Origin: Neophaeococcomyces mojaviensis
Taxonomy: Eukaryota > Ascomycota > Eurotiomycetes > Chaetothyriales
Length of the DNA: 64,000 nt
Direction of reading: 5' to 3'
Assembly (NCBI GenBank): GCA_030247915.1
Contig: JAPDRQ010000072.1
Coordinates: 1-64,000, forward strand
The position numbers and the translations under genes were made by a program. Numbering within the stretch: the stretch's first letter is position 1; every line of letters starts with the position of its first letter. Shown here in pieces: positions 12,631 through 23,706 of the stretch. The notes below the pieces were generated by a model that had not been told where the DNA came from, ran no database searches, and saw only the letters and a program-made list of their open reading frames with translations.

Positions 12631-13336
12631 GCTGTTTTGTGAGCTTGAAAGACAAGGCCGGTCATCCTCCGATGCTTTATGCGAGACGTCGGCACTTTCA
12701 ACATCTTGCGGACGTGGTGGTGCGGAGAAACCTCCCGCTCACTATTTCAACTCCGCATGCGACCGTGTATCATTTCAATGGTGGAATGAATAAAAGTGAA
12801 ACGATAGTGGTAGGGGACAGGTTCGTTACCGTAGCACCTGGCCATCCCGTCTTCCTTGGTTATCCACCTATCCCTTCTGCTGCAGAAGCTTGAGCCTGAA
12901 GAGATTCATTTCATCCAGAATGGAGAAAACTGGCTGAATGAAGAATTAAGCACAACGTATGGACGTAGCCACACAGTAATGGTGTCCGCCGCCGAAACTC
13001 TGACCAATAAAAAGTGCCACATACCCTAGGACTGTGGGTCTTTCGGCAGAATGCCTCAGAGAACATCCATGACGTGAGGTATCATCCTCGTACTTGAACA
13101 ATCGTCTGGATCACACAACGCCTGGTGAAATTCACCCTAGCACTTATTGGTGGATAGGGTTGAGTAATTCGTGGTGACACCTGGAGCAGCAGCCATGGAT
13201 AAAAAGCCGCTTTCCGCGCAATGTTCCATGATCACTTCTTCTTACATCTAGCCAACACCTTGCTGAAGAAAGAACTTAGTACTTTTATCTTGGCGTTGAC
13301 ACAGCACCTACCCTCACTATCGGCACTCACGCAGGA
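12631..13336. other. Divergent promoter region
   Basis: This roughly 700-bp region lies between the divergently transcribed monooxygenase (minus) and the SDR (plus). A TATA-like GGATAAAAAG occurs at about 13197, some 140 bp before the SDR start, and a pyrimidine-rich stretch follows. No gene is seen. Confidence 0.5.
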
Positions 13337-14047
13337 ATGACGATGAAAACATACATCATCACCGGCGCTAACCGGGGCCTCGGCCTTGAGTTTGTACGGC
13401 AAATATCCTCAGCATCAGATTCAAACACGATTTTTGCCTGTGTACGCTCTTTACAGGGCGACCTCGATGAGTTGAAAGCACTTGCAGCTCACAAATCTTC
13501 TATACACATCATCGAATGCGACACTAGCTCCGTGCCTTCTGTTGGAAAATGTGCCAACGAAGTATCCAAGCTACTCAATGGCAGCCAGCTGAACTTCCTG
13601 ATCAACAATGCAGGCGTTAACGCTGTGCCCACGAAGACTGCTCTGGAGATGACTCCGGAGGACCTTCAAATGCACATGGAAATCAATGTTGTTGGGCCGT
13701 CAGAAATGGTGAAGGCTTTTAAAACTCACTTGGCCGACGGCAGTACAGTCCTCAATATGACGTCAGGTCTTGGTTCCTTTCAGAAGCGTGTTATAAAGTG
13801 CTGCACATATGCTATCAGCAAAGCGGCATTGAACATGCTGACCGTTCATCAAGCGGATACGCTGAAGGAGAAGGGTGTCCGAGTCATTTTAATGGATCCA
13901 GGTTGGGTACAGACCCGGATGGGTGGGGAAGGAGCCATCTTGACACCTCAGCAGAGCATCGAGGGGATGTTGAAGTTATTGCACGAAAACTCCAAGGATG
14001 ACAGTGGAACGTTCTACCAGTATGATGGGGACATCGTACCGTGGTAG
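13337..14047 (+). CDS. Short-chain dehydrogenase/reductase, C-factor/carbonyl-reductase type
   Basis: A single exon of 236 residues. The N-terminal cofactor motif is TGANRGLG, the middle carries NNAG, and the catalytic YxxxK is Y158-K162 (TYAISK), preceded by the Ser-containing NMTSG. The C-terminal PGWVQTRMGG matches the small SDR group related to bacterial C-factor and fungal carbonyl reductases. It is a cytosolic oxidoreductase using NAD(P)H on an unknown carbonyl substrate. An ATG two codons downstream (13343) is an equally possible start. It is divergent from the FAD monooxygenase and convergent with the next reductase, so co-function is possible but unproven. Confidence 0.9.
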   Translation: MTMKTYIITGANRGLGLEFVRQISSASDSNTIFACVRSLQGDLDELKALAAHKSSIHIIECDTSSVPSVGKCANEVSKLLNGSQLNFLINNAGVNAVPTKTALEMTPEDLQMHMEINVVGPSEMVKAFKTHLADGSTVLNMTSGLGSFQKRVIKCCTYAISKAALNMLTVHQADTLKEKGVRVILMDPGWVQTRMGGEGAILTPQQSIEGMLKLLHENSKDDSGTFYQYDGDIVPW

Positions 14048-14501
14048 TGGTTTTGTTTAGACTGCTTGGACCTTGTTGCTTAACTTGGCAAGCGCGCAAT
14101 AGGGGCAGGGAGGCAAAATTGGCACAACCTAGTAAGTCGCCGTGGCTTCACTGTCAGCAATACTATGTCTTAATTGCAGAAACTGTGCTTGATTGCCTTA
14201 TATCATGTATGCGAACTGTATGACAGGTGCCACCGTCATCAAAAACTGGAAAACCTGTCGAGCCCAAAACATATCGAAACAGCATATCCATATTTGAGTT
14301 TCGATTAAGCAAAAGGATTGACAGTGAGACTGCATGCTAACATCGAGCACAGCAGATATATTTTGGTTCAGGAAGATAGTAGAAGCACTCGCGAACAAAG
14401 AAAAGTGCAAGACAATGAATGTGTATATGTGGTCACTCTCTAGTACTCTCTAACTTACCACCATTCAATAGGCTTAATTCCCGTTCCGGCCGGTGCCATG
14501 A
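14048..14501. other. Convergent intergenic region
   Basis: The 3' flanks of two convergent reductase genes. Nothing else is recognised. Confidence 0.55.
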
Positions 14502-15557
14502 TCAAGCGACTTCAGCTCCTGTAACCTCGAGATACTGCTCGACAACATCCGCGATTTGCCTCTCGTACCCTGTAAACTTCATTCCAAGTAACCTCTCTGT
14601 CTCAGTAGCATCAAAATTCATGATTTTCGGCTCTGGCCACACGTCAATCGGAAAAGCCCCGGTCTCGATCGCGCGTGGAAACCTTTTCTGCAAGATCTTC
14701 TTGCCATCCGCCCAGTTCGCACCAGACAAACCATCAGAACTACCGACAAGACTCTGTCCATTCTTGATACGTCCCTCGTCAAGAGCTCGAATATGCATTT
14801 CGGCGACATCTTCAACCCAGATCGTATTCGAGATTGTAGCACCTGGTCCCCCTAAGTTCAAAATGTATGCTAGCGTAACACCGCTAGAACCCTGTAGAAT
14901 TTCTTCTCTTGTCGTTGCAAGCTCGACCCGCCCAAGAGTGAAAGCTGGGTGGACGTGCACGATGCTGATTCTGCGCTCCTTCTCTTTGAGCCAACGCTCG
15001 GCGGCGTTGAGGGCAAGGATCTTGCTTGCCATATAGGCTACTCCGTCGTGCTGGTACGGTCCACTTGGATCAGGAGTGCGAGAAGTTTCATTGTACACCT
15101 TATCAGATACTGGCCCAACAATTTCCGAGATTGAGACCTGTGCAAGAACGGACGAGGTAATGATGACCCGACGGACAAATGGTATACGTTCCGCGGCTTC
15201 GAGCATGTTTATGGTGCCCTTGATGGCGGGAACGACGAATGCGTCTTCGAGTTCCTCGGGCGTGAGCAGGCTACCACCGCCTGGAATTGGGCTGGCAACG
15301 TGAATGACGAAAGTGGTGTCTTTCAGAGATTCGTCGTACGCATCAGGTTTGAGAAGGTCGTCGACGATGGCAAAGCTCAAATTTGCACGGGTAGTATCAT
15401 CAAGGGCCTTTATAGATGGGCCATTGAGGATGCGTTCCGCCTTGGCTTGAGAACGGACGACTGCACGGACTCGGTAGCCTGCTTTGAGGGCGTGAACGAC
15501 AGTTGGATAGCCCAGGGCGCCGTTAGCACCTGTGATGAGGACGAGTTCTCCGGTCAT
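14502..15557 (-). CDS. NAD(P)-dependent ketoreductase (extended SDR, DFR/CCR-like)
   Basis: A single exon of 351 residues. The cofactor motif TGANGALGYP is at residues 9-18 and catalytic YxxxK is Y175-K179 (YMASK), with Ser135/136 in IITSS. The fold is that of extended SDRs such as dihydroflavonol 4-reductase, cinnamoyl-CoA reductase and yeast Gre2 methylglyoxal reductase. Typical features are VASP after the third strand and a C-terminal substrate-binding region with WVEDVAEMHIRAL. The protein most likely reduces an aldehyde or ketone with NADPH in the cytosol. The substrate is unknown. The ATG at 15557 directly precedes the Rossmann strand, as expected for the family. Confidence 0.9.
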   Translation of the reverse strand: MTGELVLITGANGALGYPTVVHALKAGYRVRAVVRSQAKAERILNGPSIKALDDTTRANLSFAIVDDLLKPDAYDESLKDTTFVIHVASPIPGGGSLLTPEELEDAFVVPAIKGTINMLEAAERIPFVRRVIITSSVLAQVSISEIVGPVSDKVYNETSRTPDPSGPYQHDGVAYMASKILALNAAERWLKEKERRISIVHVHPAFTLGRVELATTREEILQGSSGVTLAYILNLGGPGATISNTIWVEDVAEMHIRALDEGRIKNGQSLVGSSDGLSGANWADGKKILQKRFPRAIETGAFPIDVWPEPKIMNFDATETERLLGMKFTGYERQIADVVEQYLEVTGAEVA

Positions 15558-16703
15558 TGTTGCTGCTCGAGATATGTTCCTTAGACAGTGGATTGTCTTG
15601 TGCTGCGGTACTGTCTGCTGTGGTCGTATTGTTTCTGTGTTGTGCTGAGATAACTACGGTAATAGACTTAGAGAATGGTCAACACTTTCATACTATTTTT
15701 TAAGCACAGTTTTTCAATTTGTAAACATGGGCAGCTGACTAGCATGCGAAATGTCTGGTTCGACGTGAAGAAGGAGATTAGAAAGCCCCACCAAAGTCAT
15801 GTACGAAAGATTACGGACAATCCCCAAATCGCACCAAAATGAACAACGTTACATCTTCTTCATAAGAAATTCCAAGCAAAAGTAGTATTAGACATCGTAA
15901 TATTATGGTATAATAGTATCTGTTCTATCGAGCTACAGGGTTGTTATCTACTTCTATGTCTCCAGAAGGAAAATCTAAAGGTATTGAAATAGCAAGATTA
16001 AGAGGAAGGTGTCATGGCTACTAAAGTAGACGCATGCCAAACGTATACACACGCGCACGCCCGAAATTTCCGAAATACACGGCAGATTGGCATGATTTCG
16101 TGTTGACCTTTTCGGCTAGTATGTGTACACTCTGATGGAAAGATAACTTCGGCATAATTTAGCACGAAATTCTGGTTTAAACCGATATAGCTTACCTTCC
16201 AACCACGAATATGCGAGCTAATGAGAGCTGTATTCAGCTATTCATGAACTTGGTGAAGTTACTAGATCCGGTCATTTTAAATAAGTCGCTGCGTTCTGCG
16301 GTGTTTGCCAAAGATGATCATGGAACGTTCGCATCGTCCTAAATTGTGTGAATGGTGCCGCCTTCAGGAACACTTGGCCACTCTAAACCGGTCTGCATAT
16401 GCGTCGACATCATTGTCTGTGCCACTACTTGCGTAACTAAATATTTGAGACTGATTGTGACGAATAGGCAGTTGGGCATAGAACTCGGTCCAACATTGAT
16501 GCAGCGAACTATTGGTGTTGGGTTATAGTCTGTGTTGGTATGGACGATTAAACTTGAGTTTCTGAATGTCTTACGCTGTCCTAAATCTGCCGAGCGATGT
16601 GTGAGTGGGCTGGTGCCTGCCAAACCCCGTGATCATGGCCCTTGCCTAGGCGGCATGATCTGTACTGATGATATTGGTCTCTGAAGGTCCGGCTGAGATC
16701 GAA
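15558..16703. other. AT-rich intergenic region
   Basis: About 1.1 kb with no supported gene; visibly AT-rich from about 15660 to 16320. It contains the promoter of the ketoreductase at its left end and the 3' flank of the HEIAH-motif gene at its right. A minus-strand frame at 16339-16623 has no family features. Confidence 0.55.
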
Positions 16704-18062
16704 TCAGTATGGTGTCCAACGATGCCACTGAAGATGTCTTGCTGGCTGAGATTTGTGGTTATTAGAGGCCAATATGAAGCCATCGGGTTTGACTTCACGA
16801 AGAAGCTCCTGATAGAAGCGACTTTCCGCTACCTGCTGTGACTGCCGCTGGGTGTTGTTGTTGTTCGTTAGAAGCAAATGCTGCTCATCGGTATCAGCGT
16901 ATCTCGCGGAGTAGTCACCGTTATCATCTTCAGCTTCACATTCATCTTCAACTTCACATTCACCTTCACCTTCAGTGTCTTCATCCTCAGCTTCATCCAC
17001 CGAAGTGTCGTCCTTAATTTCAGCTTTTCGACGAACAAGCGGCAGCAGATATATCTTGACAGGCTCTCCGGAGCTCCATGTGCTCTTTCGCATCAAGTGG
17101 ACTACGCTTACTGCAGAAATAGTGTCAGTTGGTTTTGTATAACCCATCATGTGTCGACAGCAGATTTCCATACCTAAAGTTCCATCGTGCACAGGATGGA
17201 AGCGCATCTTGCCAGCAATCAGCATCTCCTTTCTCCCTTGCCATACAGCCCCACCAAGCTGGTATTGCTCCCAAGCAAATCCAAGCTCGTCAATGTCGGT
17301 ATAAGGTTGTATTCTTGGTTCGGTCGGTAAAGTTATCTCTCCGTCAGCATACCAGTCGTCTAATATGTCTGCACTTTTGGTATAGAGCCACAGAAGATGA
17401 GCTATTTCATGCATGAGAGTTACAGCAATCATGACCCAGGTAGTGCACTTCTGACTGATGGGTCTAGCGTCCCAGTCCGAACTGGAAAGTTGTTTCCACA
17501 TACCTGCGCAGCAACTGATTCGATAGACGATTGGATCATGCTCCTCAGACATGAAACTGGCGTAGTATGCTTTAGCCATCCCATGCGTAGTATCAGCGTC
17601 ATCTTCTGGCTCGTAGGTGCAAATCCTCATACGATCTGCTATGTCCTCAAGGATTACTTCAAATCGGTTGCGTTGCTTTTCTGTGATAGCAGAACTTGGC
17701 TTGGGGGACAATACCTCATTTCCATCAGAGTCACGGAGCCTTGGCGCATATAGAATTGCAGACAGAAAACCCATGCCTTGCCTCAGCCACGTTGTTGCCA
17801 GTGCGAATGCAGGCATGCCGTTGCGATATACACGTAGATCAATTGGGTCTCCATAAGAGTCAAGTGTAGGCTCAGTTGACATACATGCTTTGACAAAGGC
17901 TTCTGGGCGGAAAAGGAAGTGGATTGACCCACAGTCAAGTCCATCGATCAGGTCGAGGTGCTCCATACCAGCAAGTTGAGCGCCGTACGCTTGAGGAATG
18001 TCAAGATCTGTCTTGATTCGCTGATGTCGGAAGCAGAAGACCCTTTGTGCGCTTGAAGCCAT
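16704..18062 (-). CDS. Unknown protein with HEIAH zinc-metallopeptidase-like motif
   Basis: The frame is open for 452 codons from the ATG at 18062. An in-frame stretch at 17111-17173 (63 nt) has a GTATGG donor, a CTGAC branch sequence and a CTGCAG acceptor, so it is probably an intron, giving 431 residues. Residues 218-222 read HEIAH inside a hydrophobic helix (AVTLMHEIAHLLW), the HExxH signature of zincin peptidases. A possible third ligand downstream is not obvious. The tail has a strongly acidic Glu/Asp tract (about residues 345-380) and then polar sequence ending QPARHLQWHRWTPY. No signal peptide or TM is seen. It could be an intracellular metallopeptidase-like protein, but catalysis is an inference from five residues. 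Confidence 0.75.
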   Translation of the reverse strand: MASSAQRVFCFRHQRIKTDLDIPQAYGAQLAGMEHLDLIDGLDCGSIHFLFRPEAFVKACMSTEPTLDSYGDPIDLRVYRNGMPAFALATTWLRQGMGFLSAILYAPRLRDSDGNEVLSPKPSSAITEKQRNRFEVILEDIADRMRICTYEPEDDADTTHGMAKAYYASFMSEEHDPIVYRISCCAGMWKQLSSSDWDARPISQKCTTWVMIAVTLMHEIAHLLWLYTKSADILDDWYADGEITLPTEPRIQPYTDIDELGFAWEQYQLGGAVWQGRKEMLIAGKMRFHPVHDGTLGMEICCRHMMGYTKPTDTISAVSVVHLMRKSTWSSGEPVKIYLLPLVRRKAEIKDDTSVDEAEDEDTEGEGECEVEDECEAEDDNGDYSARYADTDEQHLLLTNNNNTQRQSQQVAESRFYQELLREVKPDGFILASNNHKSQPARHLQWHRWTPY

Positions 18063-20909
18063 AGTATCTACTTAACACCACGTTTTGTCCAGAAGTCTTC
18101 ACACTTAAAGGTGAACTCGAAAGAGAGCGTCATTGAGACGTAAAAACTCAAAGCGGCTCAGATTGCAACCTCCGCCGCCAGTGACTGACACGTAACGCCA
18201 TATCTCTCGAGAGCCTCGACTGTGTTGATTGTGGCTTGGCATCCTTTGTTCTATGACAAAGAAGCCAGTTCAGACAAAGCATGTTGCTAATGTATTTTCA
18301 CCATCCCTTTCGGAAATTCAGGATCCCGTTGTTCGGAGTTGACCCGAGACTGGAGAGTTCGAGATGTCGGAGAGCAGCATAATTCAAGGTTCAGAAATAC
18401 TGACTGGAAGGCGAGAGTACTTCTGAGAATCTTGATTCGAAAACGCGCTTGGAGATGCAGTGTAGCAACATTTCTGCAGGAGAGTATCTCGCAACGATCC
18501 TTAACTGCATCAGCAGACGGCATGTCTTAGCTGCTGTCGTATACCATTGATACTCATAGAACATGGGAACGCCAAGGGTGGATTTGGAGCGGCCACAATC
18601 GTGAAATTTATGCAGAAACGGAGCCATCGTATGCTGTTTGAGATGTCGCCACCGGAGCAGTAATGGCAGTACGATTTGAACCGTTAAAGATAGGAACAGG
18701 GACTATCAACTTACTATGGCTACTTCAGATTGACAGGCAAAGTTGACTTGGCTGGTTATGCTTGCCGAGCTCTTCTCACGTGATTGAGATGATCCAGCGG
18801 TTGCTGCTGCCACGCCACATGCGTATGTCAAAAAGACCTTCACATTAATGAGGGTGGTGTTGATAAAAAGCTTGAAGACAAACCAATATGATCGCGCAAA
18901 GCGTCTTTGATAGAGCCATTGGACTTACTCAAGTAGGTACATGAAGTCTTTCGATGCTGACCTTTTACCAACGGCAGTTTTCGTGGTCGCTTAGCGGAAA
19001 CCACTGTGGATTTCAATGCCTGAATTTGTGACGCAAGGTTTGGTCTGCAGCTCACTGTTCCTTACCTTCGAGCATACGGAATTACTCACTAACTCATGCG
19101 CACATATCATTTCTGCGCCTGACGGTGCCATGGGGATGCATTGTGTGGTTGTTGCAATAGATAGGCAGCTGATCGGCCTAGTTGCCTAATAATCTAGGCA
19201 GCATCCGATGCCCAAGATCTTAGCGTGCCAAGGCTGATGCTCAGCTTCAAGTACTGGAGATCACTTTCCAAGCTTCCAAGAAATTAGAGGAAACTATGTC
19301 CAAGATCTCTGCAGTATTGACAAGACATATTTCAGAAAAGTAAAGATTCACGTAGATATAGCGCACTTCTCAAATAGTGTGCAACTCCGAGTAATAAAGG
19401 GTTGATCAAATGTTCACGCTAAAGGATCCGCAAAGCGGAGAGATCGGGAAAAGAAAGCGGAGATTGTAGATGAGGTTCATGGATAGCCTACTAAGGCAGG
19501 ACGCCGTCTTCGATAAGCTTAAAGCTAATACTTTTCGGGTTAACCCACGCTTTCATGACCAACAGACATTCCACATGCTTAACGTCACGAACACAACCTT
19601 TTTCCGAGTCACCATCATTGCAAAAGAGTGAGCTTGCTAGGATGGAGCTTCCGATGATCTCATTTTGCTAATTGCGCCTCTATTTTGTCGCTGTGTTCAA
19701 GTTTACAACCCATGTGAACAACTCTAGAATCTATTAATCGGCAACGGCTGCGATCCGGCGCTATAATTGGACCAATCAGATCAGCATCTGCTGTAGCCAC
19801 CGGCTTCATCATTCATTGCATGTGTCATGCATTTCCGATCGTCAGAAGTAACAGATACATGTCCTGCTGGCAGATCACTGATGTCTTCAGGTGTAGTTTT
19901 GCCACAGGAATATTGCCCATCAGCCTGACAGTAATGATCGGAAGCTAGTTCCGAGAGCTCAAGCTCGACCTTGGGCCAGTCTCGATCTGGCTGGAAGGCA
20001 TAGAGGAACTCGAGAGCTATCCAAGCCGGCCAACCAGAGCTGAACAACTAGCTGCGGGGTAGGCACAGCGGTACAGTACCATACAAGCCACTTGCGCAGA
20101 CGGCTCAAGTTCTATGCTAGTCGGCCAGGGTGTCATTGTAATCCGATCATGATCTCATTACACGGTAATATCACCCTCACTAACACAAATTCTGCCCACG
20201 ACAGTAGCGAGCTCACATCTTACCACCTGAATGCACCTAACCCAAAACCGACTCGTTTAGGCCCAGAACGTAGGTAGTGACTGCGAGAAATACATAAGGT
20301 TTCAAAAATACGGACCGCTAGCTACTCATGGTCCAAGCAAGTTGACCCACCTGAAGTTCTGGTGTGCGCTGCTGAACAACAGCAAAGTACATCGTCGTGC
20401 TCAGCCAATACACCTTCGGCTATACTAGTATGATGCGTGCAATTGTATTTGCGAACATTGTTCTTGTACTTGAGCTAGGCGTAGGGTGCTAAGAAGAATT
20501 CGGGTGTTGCATAGCGGGGAGCTTGCTGCAAGTCGCCATCTACTCGCCACATCGGAAATGATCACCATGACTTTCCAGAGTGAGACACTCGATGTACATC
20601 CATCCACCATGTATGCATACTCGGCCAGCCGGCGAGTCAGAAGACTCTCCATTGGTCAAACAAATGCGGGACATGCAGGAATCCACAGAAGCATGAAAAG
20701 CATTCAAATGTCAAGATTCCCAACCTCTTTTTCACTTTATCAACCTCAAGTCATCATTCTTGTACGCACCGTATAACTTCAAGGTGTGAGCTCAGCCGCT
20801 GCAGGACAGGTACCTCGCTCACCTTTCCGCTTTTCTCTCGCTCGACCGTACGATCGTTCAGTTGTCCTTGAAGGAATACCATAATATCGCTTTTGCAAAC
20901 AGCATCAAG
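18063..20909. other. Long gene-poor region
   Basis: About 2.8 kb without a supported gene. A minus-strand frame at 19781-20047 has Cys residues and a peptide-like look (DHYCQADGQYSCG) but no start exon or signal peptide that I can join to it. The right end (about 20800-20909) is CT-rich and is the probable promoter of the Pir-like gene. Confidence 0.5.
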
Positions 20910-22191
20910 ATGAAGGGAGGCCTAGCTCTGCTCGCCCTTATTGGCGCAGCTCTTGCAAAACCTATGCCCCAGGGTGTGACCTCTTCACTTGCTCCTTCGG
21001 CATCTGCCCCAGCTGGCTGCCAGGCTTCCGCTCCTGGCCCATTCCAGATCACTGTTGTCAATGTCACAACATCGTCTTCGAAGCGAGGCATTGAGAACGT
21101 AAGTATATGAAAGACGATCACAACGAATCAAGCTGATTCTTTCCCTCCAGAGACAAGCTGATGGGACTCTGACACTCACTCTACAAGGTGGCATTCTCAA
21201 GGATCAGGCTGGACGTTTTGGCTACATCGCTGCCAATCGACAATTCCAGTTCGACAATCCGATACAAGCTGGTGCTATCTTCACTGCTGGCTGGTCAGTG
21301 TGCAGCAATGGCAGTCTTGCTCTTGGTGGTAGCGCCATCTTCTACCAATGCCTGAGCGGAAACTTCTACAACCTCTACGACCAAACTCAAGGTGGCCAGT
21401 GTGGTGCCATCTACATCGTTTCTCTCGGTGGCTCTGGCGCTGCTCCTAGCTCCTCTGCTCCTGCTAGTGTAGCTACTGATGGCCAGCCACAAGTCACTAC
21501 CGTGAACTCTGTTACTCAACTTACAGATGGTCAACCACAAGCCACCACCAAGGTGAGCCAGATCAGTGATGGTCAAGTACAAGCCACCACGGCAACGGCT
21601 AAGGTTTCGCAAATCTCTGATGGTCAGGTCCAAGCTACTACTGGTCGTCCAGTTTCCCAGATCTCTGATGGCCAGGTTCAAGCTACCACAGCAACGGCTA
21701 AGGTTTCACAGATCTCTGATGGTCAAGTGCAAGCCACAACCGGCCGTCCTGTTTCTCAGATTTCTGATGGACAAGTGCAAGCCACCACAGCGACGGCTAA
21801 GGTTTCACAGATCTCTGATGGTCAAGTGCAAGCCACAACCGGCCGTCCTGTTTCTCAAATCTCTGACGGCCAGGTCCAAGCCACCACGGCAACGGCTAGG
21901 GTTTCGCAAATCTCTGATGGCCAGGTCCAAGCTACTACTGGTCGTCCAGTTTCCCAGATCTCTGATGGCCAGGTTCAAGCCACTACTGGCCAACCGGTTA
22001 CTCAGATCTCTGACGGTCAAGTACAAGCTACAACCGGCCGACCAGTCTCCCAGATCACAGATGGTCAGATTCAAGCTCCAACCTCGACAGCTGCTGTCAG
22101 CCCCGCTCGTTACACGGGTGCTGCCAACCGTGAGCTCGGTGGCAGCTTCGCCTTCATGGCTGGTATTGTTGGTGCCATTGCCATGTTGTAA
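20910..22191 (+). CDS. Pir-like repeat cell-wall protein with GPI signal
   Basis: Two exons, 20910-21098 and 21151-22191, encode 409 residues; the 52-nt intron is GTAAGT...CCAG. Residues 1-16 form a signal peptide (MKGGLALLALIGAALA), and KR at 58-59 is a candidate Kex2 site. Next comes the four-cysteine wall domain known from the C-terminus of yeast Pir proteins (GYIAANRQFQFDNP, FYQCLSGNFYNLYD). After it lie about 13 Pir-type units: ten identical QISDGQVQ cores plus the variants QLTDGQPQ and QITDGQIQ. The hydrophobic end (FAFMAGIVGAIAML) looks like a GPI signal. Pir units are cross-linked to beta-1,3-glucan through the glutamine. The order here, Cys domain before repeats plus a GPI tail, differs from classical Pir proteins. 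Expected location is the cell wall. Confidence 0.9.
21478..22081 (+). repeat. Coding tandem repeat (Pir units, alternating two spacer types)
   Basis: The units alternate between two linkers, ATAKVS and GRPVS, around an invariant QISDGQVQATT core. The higher-order period is therefore a pair of units, 33 residues or about 99 nt. Pairs are nearly identical at DNA level, for example 21640-21740 against 21740-21840. This is a length-variable coding minisatellite. Confidence 0.9.
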
Positions 22192-23706
22192 GAGGTATCT
22201 CACACATAATACCTAATCATATGAGTTGGATACTCATCGCCGCTGTTGCAGGCAAAACAAGCAAAATGCATGCTGGATATATGCTACGAGTTCATGGTTT
22301 GGAATGCGTCATGTGGATACGAGTTACGTCTCCTGTCACTACTGTCATTTAGTCCGAGTCGTCAGATGATTGCGATGGTTGGATGGCATCAAACAAAGTA
22401 CAGATGACTTCTAGCTAGGAAGATAATTCTAATACTCTCCTTGATATTATATACGTCGTATCAACAGTTTTACAAAACATGGATCTGATTTAATTTCGAG
22501 TTTTTTTCTTCCTCTGACAGCAAGCCAGAAAGTGACGCGAATTCACAAATTCCATTGCATTTCGCATGTGTTTCTCGCTGCTGAACCTGCATTGAAGGAT
22601 TCCACACGTAAGCTCGACGAGATCAGAGCTGAACAAAAAAAAGCCTCGGTTGAGGCCGACCAACACGAATGCTTAAAGCGCTATCGATACACAGCTTGCC
22701 TATTTCGTGAAGCTACTCCGCTCTCGTCAGCTCTAGCCTTGAATAATGCAGTGATACTGCCGCATGTCACTGCATTAGCACTTCCTTCTCGCTTGCGCCG
22801 CACCTGCTACAGTAACTGGCCAGCAGATCCGATGCATTTGCCCAACACATGACGAGCTAGCCATTGGGCCAAGGTGGGCATAAAACCTCCGAAAGCTAAA
22901 GCTTCACACGTTGCGCCATTACTTTTGACAGGCTGACTTCAAATCCCGATCAGTAAATTACGTACTCTTCTTGTCTGGATGAAGCTCAGTGGAACGTATG
23001 CTAAGCTCAAAAGGTACTAGAAAACTAAGCACGAGCTGAAGGCAGGTCGATCGGGAGCCTGCTGTTGGTCTTTATTTTATGCCTAGTTGATCCTGGTGGC
23101 CATGATTACCATCCGACCAGTGGAGTGTAGCTTGAGCTATGAAGATTTCTATCGACTAGGTTTGCTTGGTGTCCTCCGAGGGGCACTGGAGTATTACGTG
23201 TTCAGTAATCAGAGGCAGTAATACGAGTGTGGGAAATGTGAAGACCCAAATTATGTCATTGTCGATACAAAGGTCACCCAAGCGCTTCACAATGCGATCC
23301 GCGTTCCGAGAACCCACTTATGTACACCTGAACCCACAGAATCGGCAAACTGAAAATGATGCTGAAGAATCTACGAATTCAAATGAGCACCGCCTTGTGC
23401 TAATCAGTGACTGGGGCGATGAGAAGTGGAAAATCCTCAATGCTAGTCCCCAAATTCGAGGACCACGTCATTCTCATTGTTGTTGCACAGTAAGGCTGAC
23501 AATACGAAAGATCAGCTCTCTTGTTGCAATAACATTTTCAGAATCGTTTGTAGGATAGCTTTCCGTTAGATATAGCTAGCCTGGGAACCGTGTCTTTTAT
23601 CTAATTACTCAACCTCTTGAAACAAGCACAGACTCAGGTCACAAATCCATTTCACAGAAGCTTCTACCAAGTCTTTTCTCAGTGGTACCAGTTGAAACAT
23701 CATCAG
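22192..23706. other. Gene-poor region
   Basis: About 1.5 kb; the left part is the AT-rich 3' flank of the Pir-like gene. Frames at 22532-22852 and 23166-23558 have no family features or splice logic and I do not call them. Confidence 0.5.

Noticed and set aside
11238..15557. Secondary-metabolite cluster around the monooxygenase and reductases
   Set aside because: No polyketide synthase, peptide synthetase, terpene cyclase or other backbone enzyme is present in the window.
18650..18680. Minus-strand GGTTCAAATC resembling a tRNA T-loop
   Set aside because: Flanking bases do not form the T-stem, and no acceptor stem is found. No tRNA was found anywhere in the window.
19781..20047. Minus-strand Cys-containing frame, possible secreted protein
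   Set aside because: No signal peptide or start exon could be joined and no family was recognised.
21295..22203. Long frames opposite and in another frame of the Pir repeats
   Set aside because: They are by-products of the repetitive coding strand, and the plus-strand frame has signal peptide, Pir motifs and GPI tail.
23166..23558. Plus-strand frame of 130 codons
   Set aside because: No family features, no splice support and low-complexity tail; not convincing as a gene.
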